In this document: positions 1-6,753 of the stretch, piece by piece
How positions within the stretch are numbered: position 1 is the stretch's first letter
Layout: each line of letters opens with the position of its first letter
From: Paracoccaceae bacterium
GTDB taxonomy: Bacteria; Pseudomonadota; Alphaproteobacteria; Rhodobacterales; Rhodobacteraceae
Length of the DNA stretch: 14,238 nt
Assembly (NCBI GenBank): GCA_026982515.1
Contig: JALSGY010000351.1
Location: 1-14,238 of the forward strand
Direction of reading: 5' to 3'
Position numbers and translations under genes: made by a program
Notes under the pieces: model-generated
The model's input: the letters and a program-made list of their open reading frames with translations, nothing else
Database searches by the model: none
What the model was told of the DNA's origin: nothing

Positions 1-204
1 GCGCAGATCCTCGATGAAGATGTTTTCCGGTGCGATGCCCAGCATCTCGGCCTTCTGGCGGGCCGGCTCCAGCTCTTCTCCCTGGCCGAGGTCGGCAGTG
101 AAGGTGACCACCTCGCAGTCATATTCGGTTTGCAGCCATTTCAGGATGATCGAGGTGTCGAGACCGCCCGAATAGGCCAGCACGACTTTCTTTGGCGCAG
201 ACAT
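1..204 (-). CDS. argG: argininosuccinate synthase, N-terminal part (gene runs off the left edge)
   Basis: Argininosuccinate synthase joins citrulline and aspartate using ATP in the penultimate step of arginine synthesis, in the cytoplasm. Only the first 68 codons are in the window. Translation from the ATG at 204 starts MSAPKKVVLAYSGGLDTS and continues with a stretch containing TADLGQGEE. The SGGLDTS motif (residues 12-18) is the ATP-pyrophosphatase P-loop of this family, and its position right after a short basic N-terminus is normal. A GGAG lies 8 nt before the start codon. The gene diverges from ilvA. The identification is firm; the rest of the protein cannot be judged. Confidence 0.95.
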   Translation of the reverse strand, partial: MSAPKKVVLAYSGGLDTSIILKWLQTEYDCEVVTFTADLGQGEELEPARQKAEMLGIAPENIFIEDLR

Positions 205-235
205 GCAAAAGCTCCGTCGAATGGGTTACCGGCGG

Positions 236-264
236 GGTGTATTGACTTTTTCCGAAAGGGGCAA
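236..264 (-). promoter_or_regulatory. possible sigma-70 promoter for argG
   Basis: On the minus strand TTGCCC (complement of 259-264) is followed after exactly 17 nt by TACACC (complement of 236-241), about 32 nt upstream of the argG ATG. The -35 box is fair and the -10 box is a poor match, so this is only a candidate. It lies in the 152-bp region shared with ilvA. Confidence 0.22.
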
Positions 265-356
265 GCATGCCATTTCTCCTGCCCGCCGCCCCGGAAACCC
301 CGGCCGCGTCCGCCCCCGGGCTTGCCCCGGCCGCGAAATCGCGGCACAGGGACAGG

Positions 357-1604
357 ATGAACGATGTCGTGAAAAATGCCCGCGCCGCCGAGGCCGCGAT
401 GCGCGACCTCTTCGCGCCGACGCCGCTGCAGCGCAACGATCACCTCAGCGCCCGCTTCGGCGCCGAGATCCTGCTCAAGCGCGAAGATCTCACCCCGGTG
501 CGTTCCTACAAGATCCGCGGCGCGCTGAACGCCATGCGCAAGGTTCTGGCGCGCGACCCGGGGCAAGGGCGCTTCGTCTGCGCTTCGGCGGGCAATCATG
601 CCCAGGGCGTGGCCTATGTGTGCCACCATTTCGGGGTACACGGGGTGATCTTCATGCCCGTCACCACCCCTCAGCAGAAGATCGACAAGACCCGCATCTT
701 CGGCGGCGACAACATCGAGATCCGCCTCACCGGCGACTATTTCGACGACACCCTCGCCGCCGCCCGGGGCTATTGCGCCGAACGGGGGGCGCATTTCCTC
801 TCTCCCTTCGATGATCCGGACGTGATCGAGGGCCAGGCCTCGGTGGCGGTCGAGATCCTGACCCAGCTGTCCGCCCCGCCCGACATCATCATCCTGCCCG
901 TGGGCGGCGGCGGGCTGTCGGCGGGGGTGATCTCCACCATCCGCCAGCTGGCCCCGCAGACCCGCTTCAAGCTGGTGGAGCCCGCCGGCGGCGCCAGCCT
1001 CCGCAGCGCGCTCGCAGCCGGCCGGCCGGTGACCCTGGATCGGGTGGACAGTTTCGTCGACGGCGCGGCGGTGGCCACCATCGGCGCCGCCCCCTTCGAG
1101 ATCCTGAAGGATGTGCCGCCCGAAGACGTGCTTTCCGCCCCTGAAGACCGCATCTGCACCACCATGCTGGAGATGCTGAATGTCGAGGGCATCGTGCTGG
1201 AGCCAGCCGGCGCCCTGGCGGTGGATGCGCTTTCCCCGCTGGCGGAAGAGATCCGTGGCAAGCGGGTGGTCTGCGTCACCTCTGGCGGCAACTTCGATTT
1301 CGAACGCCTGCCGGAAGTGAAGGAACGCGCCCAGCGCTACCAGGGGCTGAAGAAATACCTCATCCTGCGCATGCCTCAGCGCCCCGGCGCGCTGCGCGAC
1401 TTTCTTCAGATGCTCGGCCCCGACGACGACATCGCCCGTTTCGAATACCTCAAGAAATCGGCTCGCAACTTCGGTTCGGTGCTGATCGGGATCGAGACCA
1501 GTCACCCCGACAACTTCGACACCCTGTTCGCCAAGCTCGACGCCGCCGGCATGAACTGGCGAGACATCACCGATGACGAAGCCCTGGCCGAATTCGTGAT
1601 CTGA
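357..1604 (+). CDS. ilvA: threonine ammonia-lyase (threonine dehydratase) with C-terminal ACT-like domain
   Basis: This PLP enzyme deaminates threonine to 2-oxobutyrate, the first committed step to isoleucine. The 415-residue form has the catalytic fold-type II domain with KREDL then SYKIRGA, where K52 should form the Schiff base with PLP. It also has a phosphate-binding PVGGGGLSAG loop near residue 182 and TSGGNFDFERL near 310. From about residue 335 a single ACT-like regulatory domain follows (LRMPQRPGALRDF), as in the short B. subtilis-type enzymes rather than the two-module E. coli form; in the family it mediates isoleucine feedback. I chose ATG 357 (AGGGA 4 nt upstream) because the family starts here. 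An in-frame ATG at 267 with a better ribosome site would add a 30-residue Ala/Pro-rich leader. It converges on the Hpt gene with 4 bp between stops. Confidence 0.93.
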   Translation: MNDVVKNARAAEAAMRDLFAPTPLQRNDHLSARFGAEILLKREDLTPVRSYKIRGALNAMRKVLARDPGQGRFVCASAGNHAQGVAYVCHHFGVHGVIFMPVTTPQQKIDKTRIFGGDNIEIRLTGDYFDDTLAAARGYCAERGAHFLSPFDDPDVIEGQASVAVEILTQLSAPPDIIILPVGGGGLSAGVISTIRQLAPQTRFKLVEPAGGASLRSALAAGRPVTLDRVDSFVDGAAVATIGAAPFEILKDVPPEDVLSAPEDRICTTMLEMLNVEGIVLEPAGALAVDALSPLAEEIRGKRVVCVTSGGNFDFERLPEVKERAQRYQGLKKYLILRMPQRPGALRDFLQMLGPDDDIARFEYLKKSARNFGSVLIGIETSHPDNFDTLFAKLDAAGMNWRDITDDEALAEFVI

Positions 1605-1608
1605 AGCG

Positions 1609-1944
1609 TCACGCCGCCTGAAGCGCCTCCTGCGCAGAACGGAGAAATTCCGCTTTCGAATCGCGGTAGCAGCGCACCAGCGCGGCAACATCGAATTCCG
1701 CCCCCTGGCTGGCGTTCAGCCGTGCCTGGGCCTGCAGGCAGGCTTCGGCAAATTCCACGAACCCAAGATTCAGCGCACAGCCCTTCAGGAAATGCAGCAT
1801 TTCGCAGATTTCACGCGGCTGCACCACCTGCGGCAGCCGCGCGAGGGTTTCCTCCACCTCCTCGAGAAAGAGGTTCATGACCTCGCTGAAATTTTCCGCC
1901 CCGATTTCACCGTGCAATTCCTTCACTCGTTCCCAACCGATCAT
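1609..1944 (-). CDS. single-domain Hpt (histidine phosphotransfer) protein
   Basis: This 111-residue protein is predicted to be an all-helical Hpt domain. The active-site motif HFLKGCALNLG contains H51, the probable phosphorylated histidine, in the conserved H-x-L-K-G context. Hpt proteins relay phosphate between a hybrid histidine kinase and a response-regulator aspartate in the cytoplasm. No kinase domain is attached or nearby, so its donor must be encoded elsewhere. The start is supported by GAGG 5 nt before the ATG. It is divergent from the response-regulator phosphatase at 2111, the obvious candidate partner (inference from position). Confidence 0.88.
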   Translation of the reverse strand: MIGWERVKELHGEIGAENFSEVMNLFLEEVEETLARLPQVVQPREICEMLHFLKGCALNLGFVEFAEACLQAQARLNASQGAEFDVAALVRCYRDSKAEFLRSAQEALQAA

Positions 1945-2049
1945 CTAAACCTCGCATCCTTCGCTGGCACCCCCACGCCGCCACCCTGACGGCGGCCCGT
2001 TAATTCCAGGTAAGCGCGAAGGAAAATCAGCCCCGGATTTCGCGAATTA

Positions 2050-2070
2050 GGTTCTCGTATACGAATAACC
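2050..2070. promoter_or_regulatory. operator-like dyad between the Hpt and phosphatase genes
   Basis: The 10-bp palindrome TCGTATACGA (2055-2064) is flanked by GGTT (2050-2053) and AACC (2067-2070), giving an imperfect dyad in the only non-coding stretch between the two divergent signalling genes. It is AT-richer than its surroundings. It could bind a dimeric regulator; no regulator can be named from sequence. Confidence 0.3.
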
Positions 2071-2110
2071 TCTAAAAAGGAGCACAGTCTGCGGGCGGTA
2101 TTTGGAGCAT

Positions 2111-3391
2111 ATGGTGATTGCGGTCTGTACCACAGACGTCCCTCCCCGGGACGAATCGGCAAGCGAAGACATCCGTCACGTTCTGGTCGTCGATGATTCC
2201 CGCGCGCAGCGCCGCATTCTCTCTGCCTGCCTCGCCAAATGGGGCTACAACGTGCTTGAGGCCGAAAGCGGCACCACCGCGCTCGAACTGTGCCGTACCC
2301 ACCCGGTGGACATCGTCATCAGCGACTGGATGATGCCCGGCATGTCGGGGCTTGAACTGTGCCAGGCCTACCGCAGGCTCGATGATACGGGTTACGGCTA
2401 TTTCATCCTGCTCACCTCACGTTCGGGAAAGGATGAAATCGCCAATGGCCTCGATGCAGGGGCCGATGACTTCCTCTCCAAGCCGGTTGCGGCCAGCGAG
2501 CTGCGGGCCCGCATCCATGCCGGGGCACGTCTGCTGCAGGCCCAGCGCAGGCTGGCGGAAAAAAACCGCCTCATCAACGAAACACTGGCCGAGATCCGCA
2601 TCCTCTACGATGCGCTGGAGCGCGACCTGATCGAGGCAAAAGGCCTGCAACAGTCACTGATTCAGGACAGGGAGCACGAATTCGGCCCGGCGCGCGTCTC
2701 GCTTCTGTTCCGCCCCGCGGGCCATATCGGCGGAGATCTGGTAGGCGTCTTCCCGATCACCGAAAACCGGATCGGCCTCTATGCCATCGATGTCTCGGGC
2801 CATGGGATCGCCTCGGCGCTGATGACAGCCCGGCTGGCGGCCTATTTCTCGACCACCTCGGGCAGCATGGGCTTCGGGCTGAGCCCCGGCAAGGCCTCGG
2901 CCCGCGCCCTGCGCTCGCCGGCCGAAGCCGCGCGCCGCCTCAACCGCATGCTTCTTCAGGACATCGGCACCGACATCTATTTCACCATGTCGCTGGTCTA
3001 CTTCCACCTGCGCACCGGGCGGGCGGTCACCGCCCAGTGCGGCCACCCCCACACCGCCGTGCAGCGCAGCGACGGGCGGGTGGAATTTCACGGCCAGGGC
3101 GGGTTTCCCGTGGGCCTGTTTCCCGAGGCCGACTGGGAGGAACACGAATTCAGGCTGGATCCGGGGGACAGGATGCTGATCACCTCCGACGGCATCACCG
3201 AATGTCCCAACAGGCACGGAGAGATGTTCGGCGAGGTCGGCATCATGACCAGCCTGTGCCGCAATGCCGGGCTGGGCGGCACCGCCTTCCTGGATGCCCT
3301 GCTGCGCGAAACCGCAACCTTCGCATGGCGCGAAGACCTCGAAGATGACGTCTCGGCGCTGTTGCTCGAATATCGCAGGCCGGAGGGCTGA
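2111..3391 (+). CDS. response regulator fused to SpoIIE/PP2C-type serine phosphatase (RsbU/RbaY-like)
   Basis: The 426-residue protein has three parts. Residues about 25-140 are a CheY-like receiver with D28/D29 (VLVVDDS), phospho-acceptor D72 (SDWMMPG) and K124 (LSKPV). A probable helical coiled linker (about 140-190) follows. Residues about 195-426 are a PP2C-like phosphatase with the metal-binding acidic residues of the RsbU/SpoIIE family: D209 (GGDLVG), D227 (DVSGHG), D360 (TSDGITE) and D413 (EDDVSALLLEY). Family members dephosphorylate an anti-sigma-factor antagonist in partner-switching pathways; phosphorylation of D72 would control this. No antagonist, anti-sigma or sigma gene is present here. 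Its architecture resembles Rhodobacter RbaY, but orthology is unproven. Start choice is uncertain: ATG 2111 has GGAG only 3 nt upstream, and TTG 2102 is an in-frame alternative adding three residues. Confidence 0.9.
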   Translation: MVIAVCTTDVPPRDESASEDIRHVLVVDDSRAQRRILSACLAKWGYNVLEAESGTTALELCRTHPVDIVISDWMMPGMSGLELCQAYRRLDDTGYGYFILLTSRSGKDEIANGLDAGADDFLSKPVAASELRARIHAGARLLQAQRRLAEKNRLINETLAEIRILYDALERDLIEAKGLQQSLIQDREHEFGPARVSLLFRPAGHIGGDLVGVFPITENRIGLYAIDVSGHGIASALMTARLAAYFSTTSGSMGFGLSPGKASARALRSPAEAARRLNRMLLQDIGTDIYFTMSLVYFHLRTGRAVTAQCGHPHTAVQRSDGRVEFHGQGGFPVGLFPEADWEEHEFRLDPGDRMLITSDGITECPNRHGEMFGEVGIMTSLCRNAGLGGTAFLDALLRETATFAWREDLEDDVSALLLEYRRPEG

Positions 3392-3878
3392 GGCCCACCC
3401 GGCCGTTGCCCGTAGCGCAGGGATCAGCCCGGCCCCGGCACCCGTGCACGGCGCACGCCATGAAGTGCCTGTCGCCCTCATTGGCCAGAAGGCGCAGCGC
3501 CTCTTGCGGCGTCATCCACTCGGCCCGGTGACCCGGCTCCGAGGGAGCACGGAGCCGCCGCACCGCCCGCGCCAGGTAGACATGGCACAGTTTCTCGGCC
3601 CACAGATCGTACTCCGGCATGAATGTGAAACGGCGGAATGCTCCCAGGCGCACCGGCACGGCGATCCGCCAGCCGGTTTCCTCCATCACCTCGCGGTGAA
3701 GCGCCACCAGCGGCGATTCGTCAGGATCGATACCGCCGCCCGGCAGCTGGAATTCGGGTATCGGTTCGGCCTGGTGGGTCACCAGCACCGAGAAACCATC
3801 GGTGATCACTGCATAGACCCCGGGCCGCAGGCGGTAGCGCACATCCGCCCGCACGGGTTCTCCAAATCTTCGGATCAT
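3243..3878 (-). CDS. Nudix hydrolase; C-terminus overlaps the phosphatase gene antisense and may be frameshifted
   Basis: The N-terminal about 140 residues are a Nudix domain with a complete GX5EX7REUXEEXGU box: G48, E54, R62, E63, E66, E67, G69 and W70, preceded by FQLPGG. The family cleaves nucleoside diphosphates linked to another group; the substrate cannot be predicted. I chose ATG 3878 because the protein fits the family from there; the open frame extends 23 codons further upstream. After GDRHFMA (about residue 141) the sequence becomes Cys/Arg/Pro-rich and unlike a Nudix tail, and the frame continues 149 bp into the opposite strand of the phosphatase gene. One added base near 3455-3465 would instead give a stop at 3424-3426 and a normal protein of about 151 residues. 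The true end may therefore be near 3424. Confidence 0.78.
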   Translation of the reverse strand: MIRRFGEPVRADVRYRLRPGVYAVITDGFSVLVTHQAEPIPEFQLPGGGIDPDESPLVALHREVMEETGWRIAVPVRLGAFRRFTFMPEYDLWAEKLCHVYLARAVRRLRAPSEPGHRAEWMTPQEALRLLANEGDRHFMACAVHGCRGRADPCATGNGRVGLSPPACDIRATAPRRHLRGLRAMRRLRFRAAGHPGRRCRPARHCGTGWS

Positions 3879-3904
3879 TCCGGCACTGCTCTTTTTCGGC
3901 GCGG

Positions 3905-3933
3905 TTGCCCCGCATATATGGACACGGTATGCC
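3905..3933 (+). promoter_or_regulatory. possible sigma-70-like promoter for hslO
   Basis: TTGCCC (3905-3910) and TATGCC (3928-3933) are separated by 17 nt and placed so that transcription would start near 3940, about 20 nt before the hslO ATG and just ahead of its ribosome site. Both boxes are imperfect. If real, it argues against the in-frame ATG at 3929 as the start. I do not see a clear heat-shock (sigma-32) consensus. Confidence 0.28.
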
Positions 3934-3958
3934 AGCCTGCACCGCACAAGGAAACCCC

Positions 3959-4969
3959 ATGTCGATCGGCACCCTCATCGCCTGGGACGATACCGTCCTT
4001 CCCTTTCAGCTTGATCGCGCCGACATCCGCGGCCGGGTGGCGCGCCTCGACGGCGTGCTTGAGACCATTCTCGCCCAGCACGACTACCCCGAGCCGATCA
4101 AGGCGCTGCTGGCCGAGGCGATTCTGCTCACCGCCCTGATCGGCCAGACGATGGAACTGCGCTGGAAGCTCTCGCTGCAGATCCGCGGCACCGGGCCGGC
4201 GCGGCTGATCGCCACCGATTATTTCAGCCCCGCACGCCCCGGCGAGGCGGCCCGGATCCGCGGCTATGCCAGCTTCGATGCGGCACGGCTGGCTACCGGA
4301 GCCAATCCGTTTTCCCTCATCGGGCGGGGCTATTTCGCACTGCTGATCGATCAGGGAGAGGGCAAGATGCCCTACCAGGGCATTACCCCGATCGCCGGGG
4401 GCTCTCTGTGCACCTGCGCCGAGACCTATTTCGCCCAGTCCGAGCAGCTGCCCACCCGCTTTGCCCTGTCCTTCGGCCAGTCCGCCATCCCGGGCAGCGC
4501 CCCGCAGTGGCGCGGCGGCGGGATCATGCTGCAGCACATGCCCAAGGCCTCTCCGTTCGTTGCCGGCGGCAGGACGGACGCGGGCGGGCTGCCGGGGATG
4601 GCCGATACCCTTCCCGGCGACGATGCCGAGAACTGGAACCGCGCCAATATCCTTCTCGATACCGTCGATGCGCTGGAGCTGGTCGGCCCTTCCGTTCAGC
4701 CGACCGAGCTTCTGGTACGCCTCTTTCACGAAGAAGAGCCCCGCGTCTACGACCCGCAGCGGGTGGAGTTCGGCTGCACCTGCTCGGCCGCGAAGGCGCG
4801 CCAGAGCCTCTCGATCTATTCCGCCCGCGACATCGGCCACATGACCACCGAAGAGGGCATCGTCACCGCCGATTGCCAGTTCTGCGGCGCCCATTACGAG
4901 TTCGACCCGAAATCGCTGGGGTTCGAGGCCGAAACCGAGGCCGGAGAAGGCAATGGCGACAGCCGCTGA
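3959..4969 (+). CDS. hslO: Hsp33 redox-regulated chaperone
   Basis: Hsp33 is a cytoplasmic holdase activated by oxidation and unfolding; its zinc is released when four cysteines form disulfides. The 336-residue protein starts MSIGTLIAWDDTVLPF, matching the family, and carries the redox switch near its C-terminus: C273-x-C275 (FGCTCS) and C306-x2-C309 (DCQFCG), 30 residues apart. CTCAETYFAQSEQLPTRF in the core is also family-typical. ATG 3959 has AAGGAAA just upstream; an in-frame ATG at 3929 would add ten residues and has no ribosome site. It overlaps the next gene by 17 bp, pointing to translational coupling, and its 5' region is shared with the divergent Nudix gene. Confidence 0.96.
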   Translation: MSIGTLIAWDDTVLPFQLDRADIRGRVARLDGVLETILAQHDYPEPIKALLAEAILLTALIGQTMELRWKLSLQIRGTGPARLIATDYFSPARPGEAARIRGYASFDAARLATGANPFSLIGRGYFALLIDQGEGKMPYQGITPIAGGSLCTCAETYFAQSEQLPTRFALSFGQSAIPGSAPQWRGGGIMLQHMPKASPFVAGGRTDAGGLPGMADTLPGDDAENWNRANILLDTVDALELVGPSVQPTELLVRLFHEEEPRVYDPQRVEFGCTCSAAKARQSLSIYSARDIGHMTTEEGIVTADCQFCGAHYEFDPKSLGFEAETEAGEGNGDSR

Positions 4970-5558
4970 GCAACTGGCACGTCTGCGCAGGCTGGCCGCC
5001 AACCCGCCGCCGGCTTCGTCCGACTTCGACCTCAACCCCGATATCGCTCTGCCCGAGGGGCACAGGCTGCGCCCCGCCGCCGTGCTGGTGCCCTTCTGCG
5101 AAGGTTCCCGCGGCCTGTCACTGATCCTGACCAAGCGGGCCTCGTCGCTCAAGCACCACCCCGGCCAGATCGCCTTTCCCGGCGGCAAGCTCGACGACAC
5201 CGATGACGGGCCTGTCGCCGCCGCCCTGCGCGAGGCCGAAGAAGAGATTGCACTGGCGCGCGACAACGTCGAGGTTCTGGGCCTGCTGGCCGCCCATGAA
5301 ACCGTCACCGGATTCCTGGTAACCCCCGTAATCGCCCGTGTCAGAGACGCATTCGAACCCACCCCCGAACCCGGCGAGGTGGAAGAGGTGTTCTCCGTAC
5401 CCTTCTCCCACATTGCCGATCCGGCCCGCTACCAGGTGCAGTGGCGCATCTGGCGCGGGCGCCGCCGGTTCTACTATACCGCACCCTACGGGCCCTATTA
5501 CATCTGGGGCGCGACGGCGCGTATCCTGCGCGGCATGGCGGAAGGACTGGCCGGATGA
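4953..5558 (+). CDS. CoA pyrophosphatase-type Nudix hydrolase
   Basis: This 201-residue protein has the UPF0035/CoA-pyrophosphatase signature LILTKRASSLKHHPGQIAF immediately before the FPGGK of the Nudix box. Such enzymes split CoA or its derivatives into 3',5'-ADP and phosphopantetheine, probably removing oxidised CoA. The Nudix helix is R93-E94-A-E-E97-E98-I-A100-L101; the acidic metal ligands are intact, but the usual glycine (EEIGL in relatives) is alanine at position 100. YYIWGATARIL near the end is typical of the family. It overlaps hslO by 17 bp and its stop overlaps the cca start (ATGA), so all three are probably co-translated. Relatives are called nudL or YeaB. Confidence 0.92.
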   Translation: MATAAEQLARLRRLAANPPPASSDFDLNPDIALPEGHRLRPAAVLVPFCEGSRGLSLILTKRASSLKHHPGQIAFPGGKLDDTDDGPVAAALREAEEEIALARDNVEVLGLLAAHETVTGFLVTPVIARVRDAFEPTPEPGEVEEVFSVPFSHIADPARYQVQWRIWRGRRRFYYTAPYGPYYIWGATARILRGMAEGLAG

Positions 5559-6703
5559 TCAAGGTGAAGGGCCCCTGGCTTTCCGATCCGGGCACACAGC
5601 AGATCCTGACCCTGCTGGAGGAGGCCGGGTTCAAGGCCTACGTGGTGGGCGGCTGCGTGCGCAACGCCCTGCTCGGCCAACCGGTGCGCGACGTGGACAT
5701 CGCCACCAATGCCCGCCCCGAACAGGGCACCGCGGTTCTTTCCGCCGCCGGGATCAAGGTGGTGCCCACCGGCATCGACCACGGCACCATCACCGCCGTG
5801 GCCAACGGCATCGGGCACGAAATCACCACATTCCGCCGTGACGTGGAAAGCTTCGGCCGCCGCGCCGTGGTCTCCTTTTCCGACAACATCGAGGAAGATG
5901 CCCGCCGCCGCGACTTCACCATCAACGCGCTTTATGCGGACCGCGGCGGCAATGTCCTTGACCCGATCGGCGGGCTGGCCGACCTGCGGGCACGCCGCAT
6001 CCGTTTCATCGACGACGCCGGCAAGCGCATCCGCGAGGACTACCTGCGCGCCCTGCGCTTCTTCCGCTTCCACGCCTGGTATGGCGATCCCGAAGCCGGG
6101 ATGGACCGGCAGGCCCTGGCCGCGATCTCCGAAAATCTCGACGGGCTGGAGACGCTTTCACGCGAAAGGGTCGGTTCTGAAATCCGCCGCCTGCTGGAGG
6201 CCCCGAACCCGGCCCCCGCGGTTGCCGCCATGGCCCGTTGCGGTGCGCTGGCGCGGGTCCTGCCCGGCGCCGATGACAGGTTCCTTGCCGCGCTGATCCA
6301 CAACGAGGGCGACATCCCGCCACAGGCCATCCGCCGGCTGGCGATCCTCGGCGGCGAAGACGTGGCCCGCCGCCTGCGGCTGAGCAGGCGCGACACCCGG
6401 CGGCTGGAAAAGCTGCGCGAGGGTATGGCCAGCAACGAGCCCGTCGCCGCCCTGGCCTATCGTCTTGGCAAGGACGAGGCGGTGGATATCGAGCTGCTCC
6501 GCGCCACCTTGGCCGGGCGCCCGCCCGCCGAAGACATGGCGCAACAGGCCGCCCGCGGCGCGGCCGCCGTCTTTCCGCTGAGAGCGCGTGATCTGACGCC
6601 GGCCTACAACGGCCCGGAGCTGGGAAAACGACTGAAGGAGCTGGAAAGGCGCTGGATCGATTCCGGCTTCACCCTGACCCGGGAAGAGCTGCTTTCGGCC
6701 TGA
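5555..6703 (+). CDS. cca: CCA tRNA nucleotidyltransferase (class II)
   Basis: The enzyme adds or repairs the 3'-CCA of tRNAs without a template. The 382-residue protein shows the class II polymerase-beta-like head: VVGGCVRNALLGQ with G32/G33, then RDVDIAT with metal-binding D46 and D48. RRRDFTINALY and the DPIGGLADL motif follow, and then the neck with EDYLRALRFFRFHAWY, the region that fixes nucleotide specificity. This C-terminal region is alphaproteobacterial in style, without an HD phosphohydrolase signature. Poly(A) polymerases share the head, but the length and motifs fit cca better. ATG 5555 overlaps the preceding stop; the open frame upstream of it is only the antecedent gene read in another frame. 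Confidence 0.94.
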   Translation: MIKVKGPWLSDPGTQQILTLLEEAGFKAYVVGGCVRNALLGQPVRDVDIATNARPEQGTAVLSAAGIKVVPTGIDHGTITAVANGIGHEITTFRRDVESFGRRAVVSFSDNIEEDARRRDFTINALYADRGGNVLDPIGGLADLRARRIRFIDDAGKRIREDYLRALRFFRFHAWYGDPEAGMDRQALAAISENLDGLETLSRERVGSEIRRLLEAPNPAPAVAAMARCGALARVLPGADDRFLAALIHNEGDIPPQAIRRLAILGGEDVARRLRLSRRDTRRLEKLREGMASNEPVAALAYRLGKDEAVDIELLRATLAGRPPAEDMAQQAARGAAAVFPLRARDLTPAYNGPELGKRLKELERRWIDSGFTLTREELLSA

Positions 6704-6753
6704 GCCCGGCGGCAGGGCTTGCCCCTGGCCTGCGCCCCTGAAATGCTGGCGCC

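Noticed and set aside
1601..1625. Direct repeat CTGAAGCG at the ilvA/Hpt junction
   Set aside because: Only 8 bp, arising in coding ends; expected by chance at this GC content.
141..1691. Long open frame (516 codons) antisense to ilvA
   Set aside because: It mirrors the high-GC codon pattern of ilvA, has no recognisable domain and overlaps a clear gene completely.
3875..5413. Long open frame (512 codons) antisense to hslO and the CoA Nudix gene
   Set aside because: Low-complexity Gly/Ala/Arg composition and full overlap with two well-identified genes.
6713..6733. Small hairpin CAGGG/CCCTG in the cca-ABC gap
   Set aside because: Five base pairs and no T-run; too weak to call a terminator.
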